DNA from: an uncultured Collinsella sp.
Lineage (GTDB): Bacteria > Actinomycetota > Coriobacteriia > Coriobacteriales > Coriobacteriaceae
Direction of reading: 5' to 3'
Length of the DNA: 47,547 bases
Assembly (NCBI GenBank): GCA_958453935.1
Contig: CAUDZT010000006.1
Span: 1-47,547, forward strand
Shown: in pieces, positions 31,568 to 39,829 of the stretch
Layout: every line of letters begins with the position of its first letter
Position numbering within the stretch: the stretch's first letter is position 1
The notes under the pieces: generated by a model
The model's input: only the letters and a program-made list of their open reading frames with translations
Database searches by the model: none
What the model was told of the DNA's origin: nothing
Position numbers and translations under genes: made by a program

Positions 31568-32866
31568 TTGAACATCACCGCTTCTGACGTCAAGGACGCC
31601 AAGCTCACCGCTACGGTCACCATCCCGGCCGCCGACGTCGACGCCGCGATCAAGAAGGCCTACAAGGACACCGCCAAGAAGTACCGCTTCCCGGGCTTCC
31701 GTGCCGGTAAGGCTCCCCGTCCGGTCATCGACTCTGCTCTTGGCGCCGAGGCTACCCTCGCTCAGGCCACCAACGACCTGATCGCCGCCAACGAGCCCGC
31801 CGTCCTCAACGAGCTGGACATCGTCCCCACCAAGAACGGTGACTACAAGGAGCTCGACCTCGCCAAGGATCACGAGGACTACACCTACACCGTCGAGTTC
31901 TCCCTGCGTCCCGCCGCCGAGCTCTCCTCCTTCGACGCCGTCGAGATCGAGATGCCTCCCGCGGAGGTCACCGAGTCCGAGATCAACAACCAGGTCGAGA
32001 TGCTTCTCAACTACCGTGCCACCTTCGAGGACGTCGAGGGTCGCGCCGTCGAGGCCGAGGACTACGTCACCGTCGATCTCAAGGCCGTCGAGAACGCCGA
32101 TAACTTCGCCGCCGAGGGCCGTATGCTCATCGCCGGTAGCGACAGCAACCCCGCCGAGTTCAACGAGGCTCTGATCGGCACCAACGTTGACGACGTCAAG
32201 TCCGTCACCTGGACCGATGAGGCCGAGGAGGGCGAGGAGGCCGAGACCCACACCGTCGAGGTCACCGTCAAGGGCATCAAGGTCCGCAACACCCCCGAGC
32301 TCACCGACGAGCTCGTCAAGTCCGACTTTGGCTTCGACAGCATCGACGCTATGCGCGACGCCATCAAGATCGAGATCGAGCAGGACAAGGCTTCCCGCCT
32401 CCCGGCCGAGAAGGAGAACCGTTGCGTCTCCGCTCTCGCCGAGCGCCTGCAGCTCGACGAGATGGACGCCGACTACGAGCAGTCCGTCTTTGAGGAGCTT
32501 GGCCAGAACTTCCTGTCCAACCTCGCTGCCCGCGGCATGACGCTGGACACCTGGCTGCCCGCTTCCGGCCTGACCATGGAGCAGTTCATCGGCGACCTGC
32601 ACAAGCAGGCCAACGACGTTGCCCGTGAGTCCCTGGCGCTCGACGCTCTCGCCCGTGAGCTCAAGATTGAGGTCACCGAGGACGACATCAACGCCGAGTT
32701 CGAGAAGGCTGGCGTCAAGGACGTCGAGGCTTCCAAGGCCGAGTTCATCGCCGATGGCCGCATGCCTGCCGTCCGCGAGTCCATCCGTCGCTCCAAGGCC
32801 GTCGATCACCTGGTCGAGAACGCCAAGGTGACTGAGGTCGACGAGACCGCCAAGGACGCCGAGTAA
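31568..32866 (+). CDS. tig: Trigger factor (ribosome-bound chaperone and prolyl isomerase)
   Basis: This 432-residue product binds nascent chains at the ribosome exit. The N-terminal domain contains the ribosome-docking loop region YRFPGFRAGKAPRPVI (the G-F-R-x-G-K signature). The middle is an FKBP-like prolyl isomerase domain (about residues 150-235), and the C-terminal helical domain forms the chaperone arms. Three in-frame starts compete: ATG 31553, GTG 31565 and TTG 31568. GAGGAGG at 31555-31561 favours TTG 31568, giving MNITASDVKDAKL, the usual trigger-factor opening. Acidic C-terminus and extreme C/G codon bias suggest high expression. clpP and clpX follow, the classic tig-clpP-clpX order. 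Confidence 0.9.
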   Translation: MNITASDVKDAKLTATVTIPAADVDAAIKKAYKDTAKKYRFPGFRAGKAPRPVIDSALGAEATLAQATNDLIAANEPAVLNELDIVPTKNGDYKELDLAKDHEDYTYTVEFSLRPAAELSSFDAVEIEMPPAEVTESEINNQVEMLLNYRATFEDVEGRAVEAEDYVTVDLKAVENADNFAAEGRMLIAGSDSNPAEFNEALIGTNVDDVKSVTWTDEAEEGEEAETHTVEVTVKGIKVRNTPELTDELVKSDFGFDSIDAMRDAIKIEIEQDKASRLPAEKENRCVSALAERLQLDEMDADYEQSVFEELGQNFLSNLAARGMTLDTWLPASGLTMEQFIGDLHKQANDVARESLALDALARELKIEVTEDDINAEFEKAGVKDVEASKAEFIADGRMPAVRESIRRSKAVDHLVENAKVTEVDETAKDAE

Positions 32867-32942
32867 TTCTCGCCACCTTGCACGCGAGCGCATGTATGTG
32901 CCCGTGATGGGGTAAAGTTATAAGCCGGTTATCCGGTTGCTT

Positions 32943-32990
32943 CGTACGGTGCCAGCCAATGCATAGCATGCGGGCACCGTACGTTTGTCT
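32943..32990 (+). terminator. Hairpin/terminator between tig and clpP
   Basis: CGTACGGTGCC (32943-32953) pairs with GGCACCGTACG (32973-32983), 11 bp, with an inner GCAT-agc-ATGC hairpin, followed by TTTGTCT. It partly separates tig from clpXP. Confidence 0.7.
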
Positions 32991-33028
32991 AGAGCCACTA
33001 TTGGTCCGTAAGAGAAATGGAGATGCGT

Positions 33029-33649
33029 ATGATCGCTAAGTTCGATTCCGCCCTCGTGCCATACGTTATCGAGCAGACGCCGCGCGGCGAGCGCAGCTAC
33101 GATATCTATTCGCGCCTGCTCAACGACCGCATCATCTTCTTGGGCGAGGAGATCAACTCCGTCAGCGCCAACCTGGTCGTTGCCCAGCTGCTGCATCTTG
33201 AGAGCCAGGATGCCGAGAAGGATATCTCGCTCTACATCAATTCGCCCGGCGGCGAGGTTTACTCCGGCCTGGCGATTCTGGACACCATGAACTTCATTAA
33301 GCCGCAGGTCTCCACCATCTGCGTCGGTATGGCTGCGTCCATGGCCGCCGTGCTGCTTTCGGCTGGCGCCAAGGGCAAGCGCTTCTGCCTGCCGCACTCC
33401 AAGGTCATGATTCACCAGCCCAGCGGCGGTGCCCAGGGCCAGCAGACCGAGATCGAGATCGTTGCCGAGGAGATCAAGAAGACCCGTCGCGAGCTCAACC
33501 AGATCCTGTCCGACGCCTCGGGCCAGCCCATCGAGAAGGTCCAGGCCGATACCGAGCGCGACAACTACCTGACCGCTGCCGAGGCCCTCGACTACGGCCT
33601 GATCGACCGTATCGTTACCTCGCGCGACCTCGCCGCGAAGGACGCCTAG
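33029..33649 (+). CDS. clpP: ATP-dependent Clp protease proteolytic subunit
   Basis: This 206-residue serine peptidase assembles as a tetradecamer and works with ClpX or other ATPases. The catalytic triad is visible: Ser104 in GMAASMAAV, His129 in SKVMIHQP, and Asp174 in QADTERDNYL. Several ATGs lie close together (33017, 33023, 33029); GGAG at 33019-33022 favours 33029 (MIAKFDSALVPYVIEQ). Codon use is normal for the region. The clpX start follows the stop by 1 nt, so the two are made together. Confidence 0.95.
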   Translation: MIAKFDSALVPYVIEQTPRGERSYDIYSRLLNDRIIFLGEEINSVSANLVVAQLLHLESQDAEKDISLYINSPGGEVYSGLAILDTMNFIKPQVSTICVGMAASMAAVLLSAGAKGKRFCLPHSKVMIHQPSGGAQGQQTEIEIVAEEIKKTRRELNQILSDASGQPIEKVQADTERDNYLTAAEALDYGLIDRIVTSRDLAAKDA

Positions 33650-33650
33650 G

Positions 33651-35057
33651 ATGGCAGGAAACATGCAGGACAACTTTGACGAGAACGGCAACCCCATCCG
33701 CTGCTCCTTCTGCGGAAAAGAGCAGGGCCAGGTTCGTCGCCTTGTAAAGGGTCCGACCAACATCTTTATCTGTGACGAGTGCGTCGCCGCTTGCTCTGAG
33801 ATCTTGGAGGAGTCGCTGGCTTCGGACTTTATGGACGCTGCCCGCAACGGCAAGCTGCCGGGCTTCCTCAACGATCACGGCCAGGCTGCTGGGCAGCCCG
33901 CCGTGGACCCCGAGGCCGAGGGCTTTGAGCTCGAGGACGACCGCCAGGTCATCACGCACGTGCCGACGCCGCACGAGATCTATGACGAGCTTTCGGCTTA
34001 TGTCATGGGCCAAGAGGACGCCAAGCGCGCCATGTCGGTTGCCGTGTACAACCATTACCGCCGCGTCATCGAGGGCGGTGCTGCGCTTTCGGCCTTTGAC
34101 GACGGTTTGGACTCGCAGCTTGACGATAACATGGACGAGGTGGAGCTCGCCAAGTCCAACATCCTGCTGCTCGGTCCCACCGGTACCGGCAAGACGCTGC
34201 TGGCCCAGACGCTCGCGCGCATCCTCGAGGTGCCGTTTGCCATCGCCGATGCCACCGCGCTCACCGAGGCTGGTTACGTTGGCGAGGACGTGGAGAACAT
34301 CCTGCTCAAGCTCATCAATGCTGCCGATGGCGACATTGAGCGCGCTCAGGTGGGCATTATCTACGTGGACGAGATTGACAAGATTGCCCGCAAGGCTGAG
34401 AACCTCTCCATTACCCGCGATGTTTCGGGCGAGGGTGTTCAGCAGGCGCTGCTTAAGATTCTTGAGGGCACGGTGGCCAGCGTTCCGCCCACCGGCGGCC
34501 GCAAGCATCCCCAGCAGGAGCTGCTGCAGATCGACACGACCAACATCCTGTTCATCTGCGGCGGTGCCTTTGTGGGTCTGGACAAGATCATTGCCGATCG
34601 CGTGGGCAACAAGGGCGTGGGCTTTAACTCCGAGATCGCCGGCCCCACCTCGGTCGACGAGAACGACCTGCTGCGCCAGGTGCTCCCGCAGGACCTCAAC
34701 GCCTTTGGCATGATCCCCGAGTTTGTGGGCCGTACGCCCGTCGTCACCCAGACGCAGGCGCTCGATGAGGACGACCTGGTGTCGATCCTGACCGAGCCCA
34801 AGAACGCCGTGGTGCGCCAGTACCGCAAGATGTTCCAGCTCGAGGATGTCGATCTTGAGTTTGAGGACGCGGCCCTGCACGAGATCGCCCGCATGGCGCT
34901 CGCCCGCAAGACCGGCGCCCGCGGCCTGCGCGCCATCTGCGAGGACGTGCTGCAGCAGACGATGTTCGACCTCCCCAGCGAGGAAGGCGTCGCTAAGGTC
35001 GTCGTAACCGAAGCGGCGGTTAAGGGCGAAGAACAGCCCCAACGCATCTACGGGTAA
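33651..35057 (+). CDS. clpX: ATP-dependent Clp protease ATP-binding subunit ClpX
   Basis: This 468-residue AAA+ unfoldase feeds proteins to ClpP. The N-terminal zinc-binding domain has CSFCGKEQGQVRRLVKG then ICDECVAAC. Walker A is GPTGTGKTLLAQ, Walker B is IIYVDEIDKIA, and the arginine-rich C-terminal ARKTGARGLRAI is the sensor-2 segment. The ribosome binding site is weak for ATG 33651; ATG 33663 (MQDNFDENG) with AGGA upstream is an alternative. A linker of about 60 residues after the zinc domain is rich in Pro and acidic residues. A terminator follows. Confidence 0.95.
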   Translation: MAGNMQDNFDENGNPIRCSFCGKEQGQVRRLVKGPTNIFICDECVAACSEILEESLASDFMDAARNGKLPGFLNDHGQAAGQPAVDPEAEGFELEDDRQVITHVPTPHEIYDELSAYVMGQEDAKRAMSVAVYNHYRRVIEGGAALSAFDDGLDSQLDDNMDEVELAKSNILLLGPTGTGKTLLAQTLARILEVPFAIADATALTEAGYVGEDVENILLKLINAADGDIERAQVGIIYVDEIDKIARKAENLSITRDVSGEGVQQALLKILEGTVASVPPTGGRKHPQQELLQIDTTNILFICGGAFVGLDKIIADRVGNKGVGFNSEIAGPTSVDENDLLRQVLPQDLNAFGMIPEFVGRTPVVTQTQALDEDDLVSILTEPKNAVVRQYRKMFQLEDVDLEFEDAALHEIARMALARKTGARGLRAICEDVLQQTMFDLPSEEGVAKVVVTEAAVKGEEQPQRIYG

Positions 35058-35080
35058 ACCAGCCAAAAACGTGCTTGCAA

Positions 35081-35116
35081 ATAGCCTCCGACCATCCGCG
35101 GTCGGAGGCTATTTTA
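35081..35116 (+). terminator. Rho-independent terminator after clpX
   Basis: 13-bp perfect stem ATAGCCTCCGACC (35081-35093) with GGTCGGAGGCTAT (35100-35112), then TTTATATA. Confidence 0.9.
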
Positions 35117-35208
35117 TATATACGCAATAACCCCAACTACCTGTGTTATTCTGTGTGTTTGTTTAAGCCTCAGCGAAGTCATATCAGACTGAAGTAATCG
35201 ATACCTAA

Positions 35209-35248
35209 GGGGAGGAATGCAGACACTAGCGGGCCTACATTCCTCCCC
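35209..35248 (+). promoter_or_regulatory. valS leader hairpin
   Basis: GGGGAGGAATG (35209-35219) pairs perfectly with CATTCCTCCCC (35238-35248). The left arm contains a ribosome-binding-site-like AAGGGGAGG and an ATG (35217) in frame with valS. The stem would hide this upstream start and leave the downstream ATG 35271 free. No T-box specifier or antiterminator motif was recognised. Confidence 0.55.
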
Positions 35249-35270
35249 GGCGGGACAGGGAGAGAGATAT

Positions 35271-37967
35271 ATGGAAGAGATGCCCAAGAACTACGATCCG
35301 TCGACCAACGAGCCGGCGATCCTGCAGAAGTGGCTCGACGGCGGCTACTACAAGCGCCGTGAGGGCGTGGGCGACTGCACCGTCACCATTCCGCCTCCCA
35401 ACGTGACCGGCAAGCTCCACATGGGTCACGCCACCGACGACTCCATTCAGGACGCCATCATCCGTATGGCCCGCATGCGCGGCAAGTCCACGCGCTGGGT
35501 GCTGGGCACCGATCACGCCGGTATCGCCACGCAGACCAAGGTCGACAAGAAGCTCAAGAGCGAGGGTATCAGCCGCCTGGAGATCGGTCGCGACAAGTTT
35601 GTTGACGCCTGCTGGGACTGGACCCACGAGTACGGCGGCATCATCGTCGAGCAGATCAAGCGCATGGGCTGCTCCGTCGACTTCGACAACGAGCGCTTCA
35701 CCATGGACGAGGATTACGCCCAGGCCGTGCGTAAGGTCTTCTGCGACTGGTACCACGACGGCCTGATCTACCGTGGCAAGCGTATCGTCAACTGGTGCCC
35801 CAACTGCACCACCGCCATCTCGGACGACGAGGCCGAGTATAAGGACGAGAAGGGCCACCTGTGGCACCTGCGCTACCCGCTGACCGAGCCGGTCAACGGC
35901 CAGGACTACATCGTCGTCGCCACCACGCGCCCCGAGACCATGCTCGGCGACACGGGCGTTGCCGTCTCCCCGAAGGACCCCGAGAAGGCCGCCTTCGTGG
36001 GCAAGACCGTCAAGCTCCCCATCGTCGACCGCGAGATCCCCATCTTTGAGGATTGGCATGTCGACGCCAACTTCGGTTCCGGCTTTGTCAAGGTTACCCC
36101 GGCCCACGACCCCAACGATTACGCCATGGGTCAGGCCCACGATCTGCCGCAGATCAACATCTTCGACGAGCACGCGGTGGTCGTCGAGGGCTATGGCGAG
36201 TTCACCGGCATGAACCGCGACGAGTGCCGCGAGGCGGTCATCAAGTGGTTCGAGGAGCACGACCTGCTCGACCACGTCGAAGAGCTCGACCACTCCGTCA
36301 TGCACTGCTACCGTTGCGACTCCGCGCTGGAGCCGTGGCTGTCCGAGCAGTGGTTTGTGGCCGTCGACAAGCTCAAGGGGCCGGCACTCGACGCCGTTAA
36401 CTCCGGTAAGGTCACCTTCCACCCCGCGCGCTGGACGCAGACCTACACCACCTGGATGGAGAACCTCAAGGACTGGTGCATCAGCCGCCAGCTGTGGTGG
36501 GGCCACCGCATCCCCGTGTTCTACTGCGAGGACTGCGGCTGGGAGGACGCCCTTACCGAGGACACCGACGTGTGCCCCAAGTGCGGCGGCCATCACGTGC
36601 ATCAGGACGAGAACGTGCTGGACACCTGGTTCAGCTCGCAGCTGTGGACCTTCGCCACGCAGGGCTGGCCGCAAAAGCCGGAGCTGCTCGAGGGCCATCA
36701 TCCCACGACGGCGCTCGTCACCGCACGCGACATCATCGCGCTGTGGGTCGCCCGCATGGTCATGAGCTCGCTGTACTTCCTGGACGAGGTGCCGTTTAAG
36801 GATGTCGTCATTTACCCGACGATCTTGGCCAAGGACGGCAGCCGCATGTCCAAGTCCAAGGGCAACGGCGTTGACCCCATGGACCTCATTGGCATGTATG
36901 GCGCCGACGCCATGCGCTACAACCTGCTGACGCTGTGCACCAACAACCAGGATGTCAAGTTCGACGCGAACATCGACAAGAAGACCAAGCAGCTCATCGA
37001 CAGCCCGCGCACCGAGCAGGCCAAGTCGTTTGTGACCAAGATCTGGAATGCCAGCCGCTTCCTGCTCATGAACATGGAGGGCTACACGCCCGGCGAGCCC
37101 GTCGTGGAGACGCCCGCCGACGCCTGGATGTTCAGCCGCCTGGCCAAGGCCGTGAAGATGGTCACCGAGGGTATTGAGAACTACACCTTTGGCGACATGG
37201 CTCGCGGCGTGCAGCAGTTCTTCTGGAACGAGGTCTGCGACTGGTACGTCGAGGTCACCAAGTCCCGCCTGAAGGGCGAGGGCCGTTTGCAAGCTCAGCG
37301 CAATCTGATCTTTGTGCTCGACACCTCCATTCGACTGATGCACCCGCTTATGCCGTTTGTCACCGAGGAAATATGGGACAACATGCCGGCGAGCGTGCTC
37401 GACCTGGATGCCGAGGGCAACGTGAACCGCGCCGAGGCGCTCATGATCGCCAAGTGGCCCGAGCCCGCCGACTACGCCAAGTACGTTGACGAGCCCGCCG
37501 AGCGCGCGTTTGAGCTGTGCCGCACCGTTGTGTCCGCCGCCCGCGCCACGCGTTCGCGTTATCGCTTGAGCCCCAAGGCCGAGCTCGACGTTGTCGTGCG
37601 CGCCGGTGCCGAGGATATCGAGAAGCTCGAGAGCCTGCGCTCGACCATCGAGCCGCTGGCGAACACCGCCTCGCTGGTCATGGGTACCGATGTTGAGAAG
37701 CCGGCTGCGAGCATTGCCGTGGTCGACAGCGGCGTCGAGGTCTTTGTGGTGCTCGAGGGCAAGGTTGACCTTTCGGCTGAGAAGGCACGCCTGGAGAAGG
37801 AGATCGCCGCGGCGCAGAAGGAGCTCGCCGGTTGCGAGAAGACGCTGGCCAATGAGGGCTTTGTGGCCAAGGCTGCGCCCGCGGTGGTCCAGAAGAAGAG
37901 GGACCGTGCAGCTGAGCTCAAGGAGATCCTGGCGGCGCTGACTGCTCAGGTTGCTGACTTCTCGTAG
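35271..37967 (+). CDS. valS: Valine-tRNA ligase
   Basis: The 898-residue class I synthetase charges tRNA-Val. The HIGH-type motif is PNVTGKLHMGHATDD and the KMSKS-type motif is DGSRMSKSKGNGVDP. An editing (CP1) domain lies between, recognised by TTRPETMLGDTGVAV. The anticodon-binding domain and a C-terminal coiled coil (about the last 65 residues, SAEKARLEKEIAAAQKELAG...) complete the protein. ATG 35271 has GGGAGAGAG upstream. An in-frame ATG at 35217 would add 18 unusual residues (starts MQTLAGLHSSPAGQG) and is judged not used. Confidence 0.96.
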   Translation: MEEMPKNYDPSTNEPAILQKWLDGGYYKRREGVGDCTVTIPPPNVTGKLHMGHATDDSIQDAIIRMARMRGKSTRWVLGTDHAGIATQTKVDKKLKSEGISRLEIGRDKFVDACWDWTHEYGGIIVEQIKRMGCSVDFDNERFTMDEDYAQAVRKVFCDWYHDGLIYRGKRIVNWCPNCTTAISDDEAEYKDEKGHLWHLRYPLTEPVNGQDYIVVATTRPETMLGDTGVAVSPKDPEKAAFVGKTVKLPIVDREIPIFEDWHVDANFGSGFVKVTPAHDPNDYAMGQAHDLPQINIFDEHAVVVEGYGEFTGMNRDECREAVIKWFEEHDLLDHVEELDHSVMHCYRCDSALEPWLSEQWFVAVDKLKGPALDAVNSGKVTFHPARWTQTYTTWMENLKDWCISRQLWWGHRIPVFYCEDCGWEDALTEDTDVCPKCGGHHVHQDENVLDTWFSSQLWTFATQGWPQKPELLEGHHPTTALVTARDIIALWVARMVMSSLYFLDEVPFKDVVIYPTILAKDGSRMSKSKGNGVDPMDLIGMYGADAMRYNLLTLCTNNQDVKFDANIDKKTKQLIDSPRTEQAKSFVTKIWNASRFLLMNMEGYTPGEPVVETPADAWMFSRLAKAVKMVTEGIENYTFGDMARGVQQFFWNEVCDWYVEVTKSRLKGEGRLQAQRNLIFVLDTSIRLMHPLMPFVTEEIWDNMPASVLDLDAEGNVNRAEALMIAKWPEPADYAKYVDEPAERAFELCRTVVSAARATRSRYRLSPKAELDVVVRAGAEDIEKLESLRSTIEPLANTASLVMGTDVEKPAASIAVVDSGVEVFVVLEGKVDLSAEKARLEKEIAAAQKELAGCEKTLANEGFVAKAAPAVVQKKRDRAAELKEILAALTAQVADFS

Positions 37968-37985
37968 GCGGTACTGGGGGCGCGT

Positions 37986-38086
37986 CCCGACGCTTTGCTC
38001 TCCGCTGCGGACAGTCCTGCGCAAGACGGACAGCACATTAAGTGCTGTCCTTTGCGTGCGGAACTTGCGGCGAGCAAAGCGTCGGG
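37986..38086. repeat. Large nested inverted repeat between valS and folC
   Basis: Outer arms CCCGACGCTTTGCTC (37986-38000) and GAGCAAAGCGTCGGG (38072-38086) match perfectly. An inner palindrome GGACAGCAC (38028-38036) with GTGCTGTCC (38042-38050) sits in the middle, and further partial pairing lies between. A small hairpin GGCCAC/GTGGCC follows at 38132-38149. No T-run follows the big structure. Confidence 0.8.
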
Positions 38087-38246
38087 CCGCTCCTAGTGCG
38101 GTTACGTGGTTGTTTGCATCTGGCGTGTTAGGGCCACTTGGTTGTGGCCTTGATCTCGCTGCAAGCGGATAGAGGCTGATATTGTCAACGCGAGGGGCTC
38201 ATTCTTTTTGGTGGGCCTCTTTTTCTGTTATGGGGGACTTTGGGTT

Positions 38247-39590
38247 ATGGCTAAGCGTTCTGGGTCGTATGTCGTTCCTTTCTCGTTTGAGTTGCTTTCG
38301 TTTGATGAGGCTGTTGGGCTGGCTGCTGATACGGGGCGGATTTCTGGGGATGCTGGTCCTCTGCTCGAGACGGTTGTCGATATGCTCGATGAGCTGGGGC
38401 GTCCGGACGAGTACTTTGATTGCATTCAGGTTGCCGGTACTAATGGCAAGACTTCGACCACGCGTTTTTCGACTGCCATCCTTCGTGGTGAGGGGTTAAA
38501 GACCGCGCTGTATACGTCGCCGCAGCTGGTGCGCTATCCCGAGCGCATGGAGGTCGATGGGCGCGTCGTGAGCGATGAGGCATTCGCGCGTGGCGTTTCG
38601 GCCGCTGTTGAGGCGGGGCATCGAGTGAATGCCCGTCGTGTGGCGGCGGGGGAGCGCGCCTATACCATCACGCAGTTTGACCTTTTGACGGCTGCTGCAC
38701 TTGTGGTGTTTGCCGAGGCTCGCGTGGATGTTGCCGTGCTTGAGGTTGGCATGGGCGGACGCTGGGATGCTACGAGTGCTACTGATCCCGTGGCCGTCGC
38801 CATTACGGGTATTGGGCTCGATCACACACGTATTTTGGGCGATACGCTCGAGGCCATTGCGGGGGAGAAGGCTGCGGTTATTAAGCCTGGGCGATTGGTT
38901 GTTTTGGGCGAGGGCACGCATGAGCCGAGCGTTCAGCGCGTAATGGATACGCGCTGCCGCGAGTGCGGCGTGGTGCCGCTGGTGGTGAGCCATTCCACGA
39001 CCAAGGTACCGGCGCATGTAGGCGATACCGTGGAGTTTAGCTGTACTACGCCGCGTGCGATCTATACGTCGAGCATGGTCAAGCCGGCCTATCAGCCGCA
39101 GAATGCCGCGTGCGCGATTATGCTTTGCGAGGGTTATTTGGGCCGCGAGCTCGACCACGATGCGCTTGATGCCTCGCTTATGGGTTGCCCCACACCGGGT
39201 CGTTTTGACGTGTTGGGGACTGATCCGCTCAAGCTGATCGACGCCTGTCATAACCCCCAGAGCTGCGAGAACTTTGTGAGCGCGCTGGACGAGATCGATC
39301 CGTGCGTAGAGAATCGCCCCACGCTGCTGTGCGCTGCGCTGGCCGACAAGGACGTGGCGGGCATCGTCGACGTGCTGATCCCGGCCTTCCCACGCGTGGT
39401 TGTGACGCAGACTGATTCCGATCGCGCCCTGCCGGCAGAGGAGCTCGCTGCCCTGGTAGATGCCGACAAGCTCGCGGGCGTATATCCCAGCGTATCCGAG
39501 GCTCTCGCCGCCTTCGATGCCGCGGGCGAGCCTTTCGTAGCAGCCGGCACCATCACCCTAGCCGGCGAAGTAGCCGGCCTGCTCCGCTAA
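38247..39590 (+). CDS. folC: Folylpolyglutamate synthase / dihydrofolate synthase
   Basis: The 447-residue Mur-ligase-fold enzyme adds glutamate to dihydropteroate or folates. The ATP loop is IQVAGTNGKTSTTRFS, followed by SPQLVRYPERMEVDGR and LDHTRILGDTLEAIAGEKAAVIKPG, all family hallmarks. The C-terminal ligase domain includes LIDACHNPQSCENF. ATG 38247 gives MAKRSGSYVVPF; the ribosome binding site is poorly defined (GGGGGAC or TTTGGG). The first about 80 codons use many T-ending codons, unlike the C-rich usage of valS and clpX upstream. Confidence 0.93.
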   Translation: MAKRSGSYVVPFSFELLSFDEAVGLAADTGRISGDAGPLLETVVDMLDELGRPDEYFDCIQVAGTNGKTSTTRFSTAILRGEGLKTALYTSPQLVRYPERMEVDGRVVSDEAFARGVSAAVEAGHRVNARRVAAGERAYTITQFDLLTAAALVVFAEARVDVAVLEVGMGGRWDATSATDPVAVAITGIGLDHTRILGDTLEAIAGEKAAVIKPGRLVVLGEGTHEPSVQRVMDTRCRECGVVPLVVSHSTTKVPAHVGDTVEFSCTTPRAIYTSSMVKPAYQPQNAACAIMLCEGYLGRELDHDALDASLMGCPTPGRFDVLGTDPLKLIDACHNPQSCENFVSALDEIDPCVENRPTLLCAALADKDVAGIVDVLIPAFPRVVVTQTDSDRALPAEELAALVDADKLAGVYPSVSEALAAFDAAGEPFVAAGTITLAGEVAGLLR

Positions 39591-39634
39591 CCCCGCCAAC
39601 GGGGCAGCCAATTTGGGCTGCTTGCCACGAAATG

Positions 39635-39772
39635 GGCCTATCTACTACGTTTTAGCGAATATCCCCGACCACACCGAGAATTGCGAAATCAAAACCGCAG
39701 GTAAAGGGCTTGCCAGTTTTGCGAAAACACGGGTATGGTCGACCCACGCGGGCTAAACGTAGTAGATAGGCC
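39635..39772. repeat. 138-bp intergenic element with long inverted arms
   Basis: GGCCTATCTACTACGTTTTAGC (39635-39656 left arm) and GCTAAACGTAGTAGATAGGCC (39752-39772 right arm) are inverted repeats with one bulged T. The enclosed 95 nt contain smaller complementary segments (AAAACCGCAG, CAGTTTTGCGAAAAC) and no ORF. It lies between convergent folC and the peptidase gene. Confidence 0.8.
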
Positions 39773-39795
39773 GTTTTTGTGGCGGCATTCATGTG

Positions 39796-39826
39796 ATGCG
39801 GCAAAGGGACAGCCCCTTTGCCGCAT
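39796..39826. repeat. GGGAC-core palindrome (REP-like copy 7)
   Basis: ATGCGGCAAAGGGAC (39796-39810) and GCCCCTTTGCCGCAT (39812-39826) form 15-nt arms with one mismatch. It lies 4 nt from the stop codon of the peptidase gene and is very similar in stem to the degenerate copy at 13969. Confidence 0.85.
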
Positions 39827-39829
39827 TGC

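Noticed and set aside
35117..35270. T-box leader before valS
   Set aside because: The region is too short and lacks the antiterminator consensus; the visible hairpin has no T-run.
35235..38036. Open frame of 933 codons on the minus strand
   Set aside because: Antisense shadow of valS, with low-complexity Val/Leu/Gly-rich translation.
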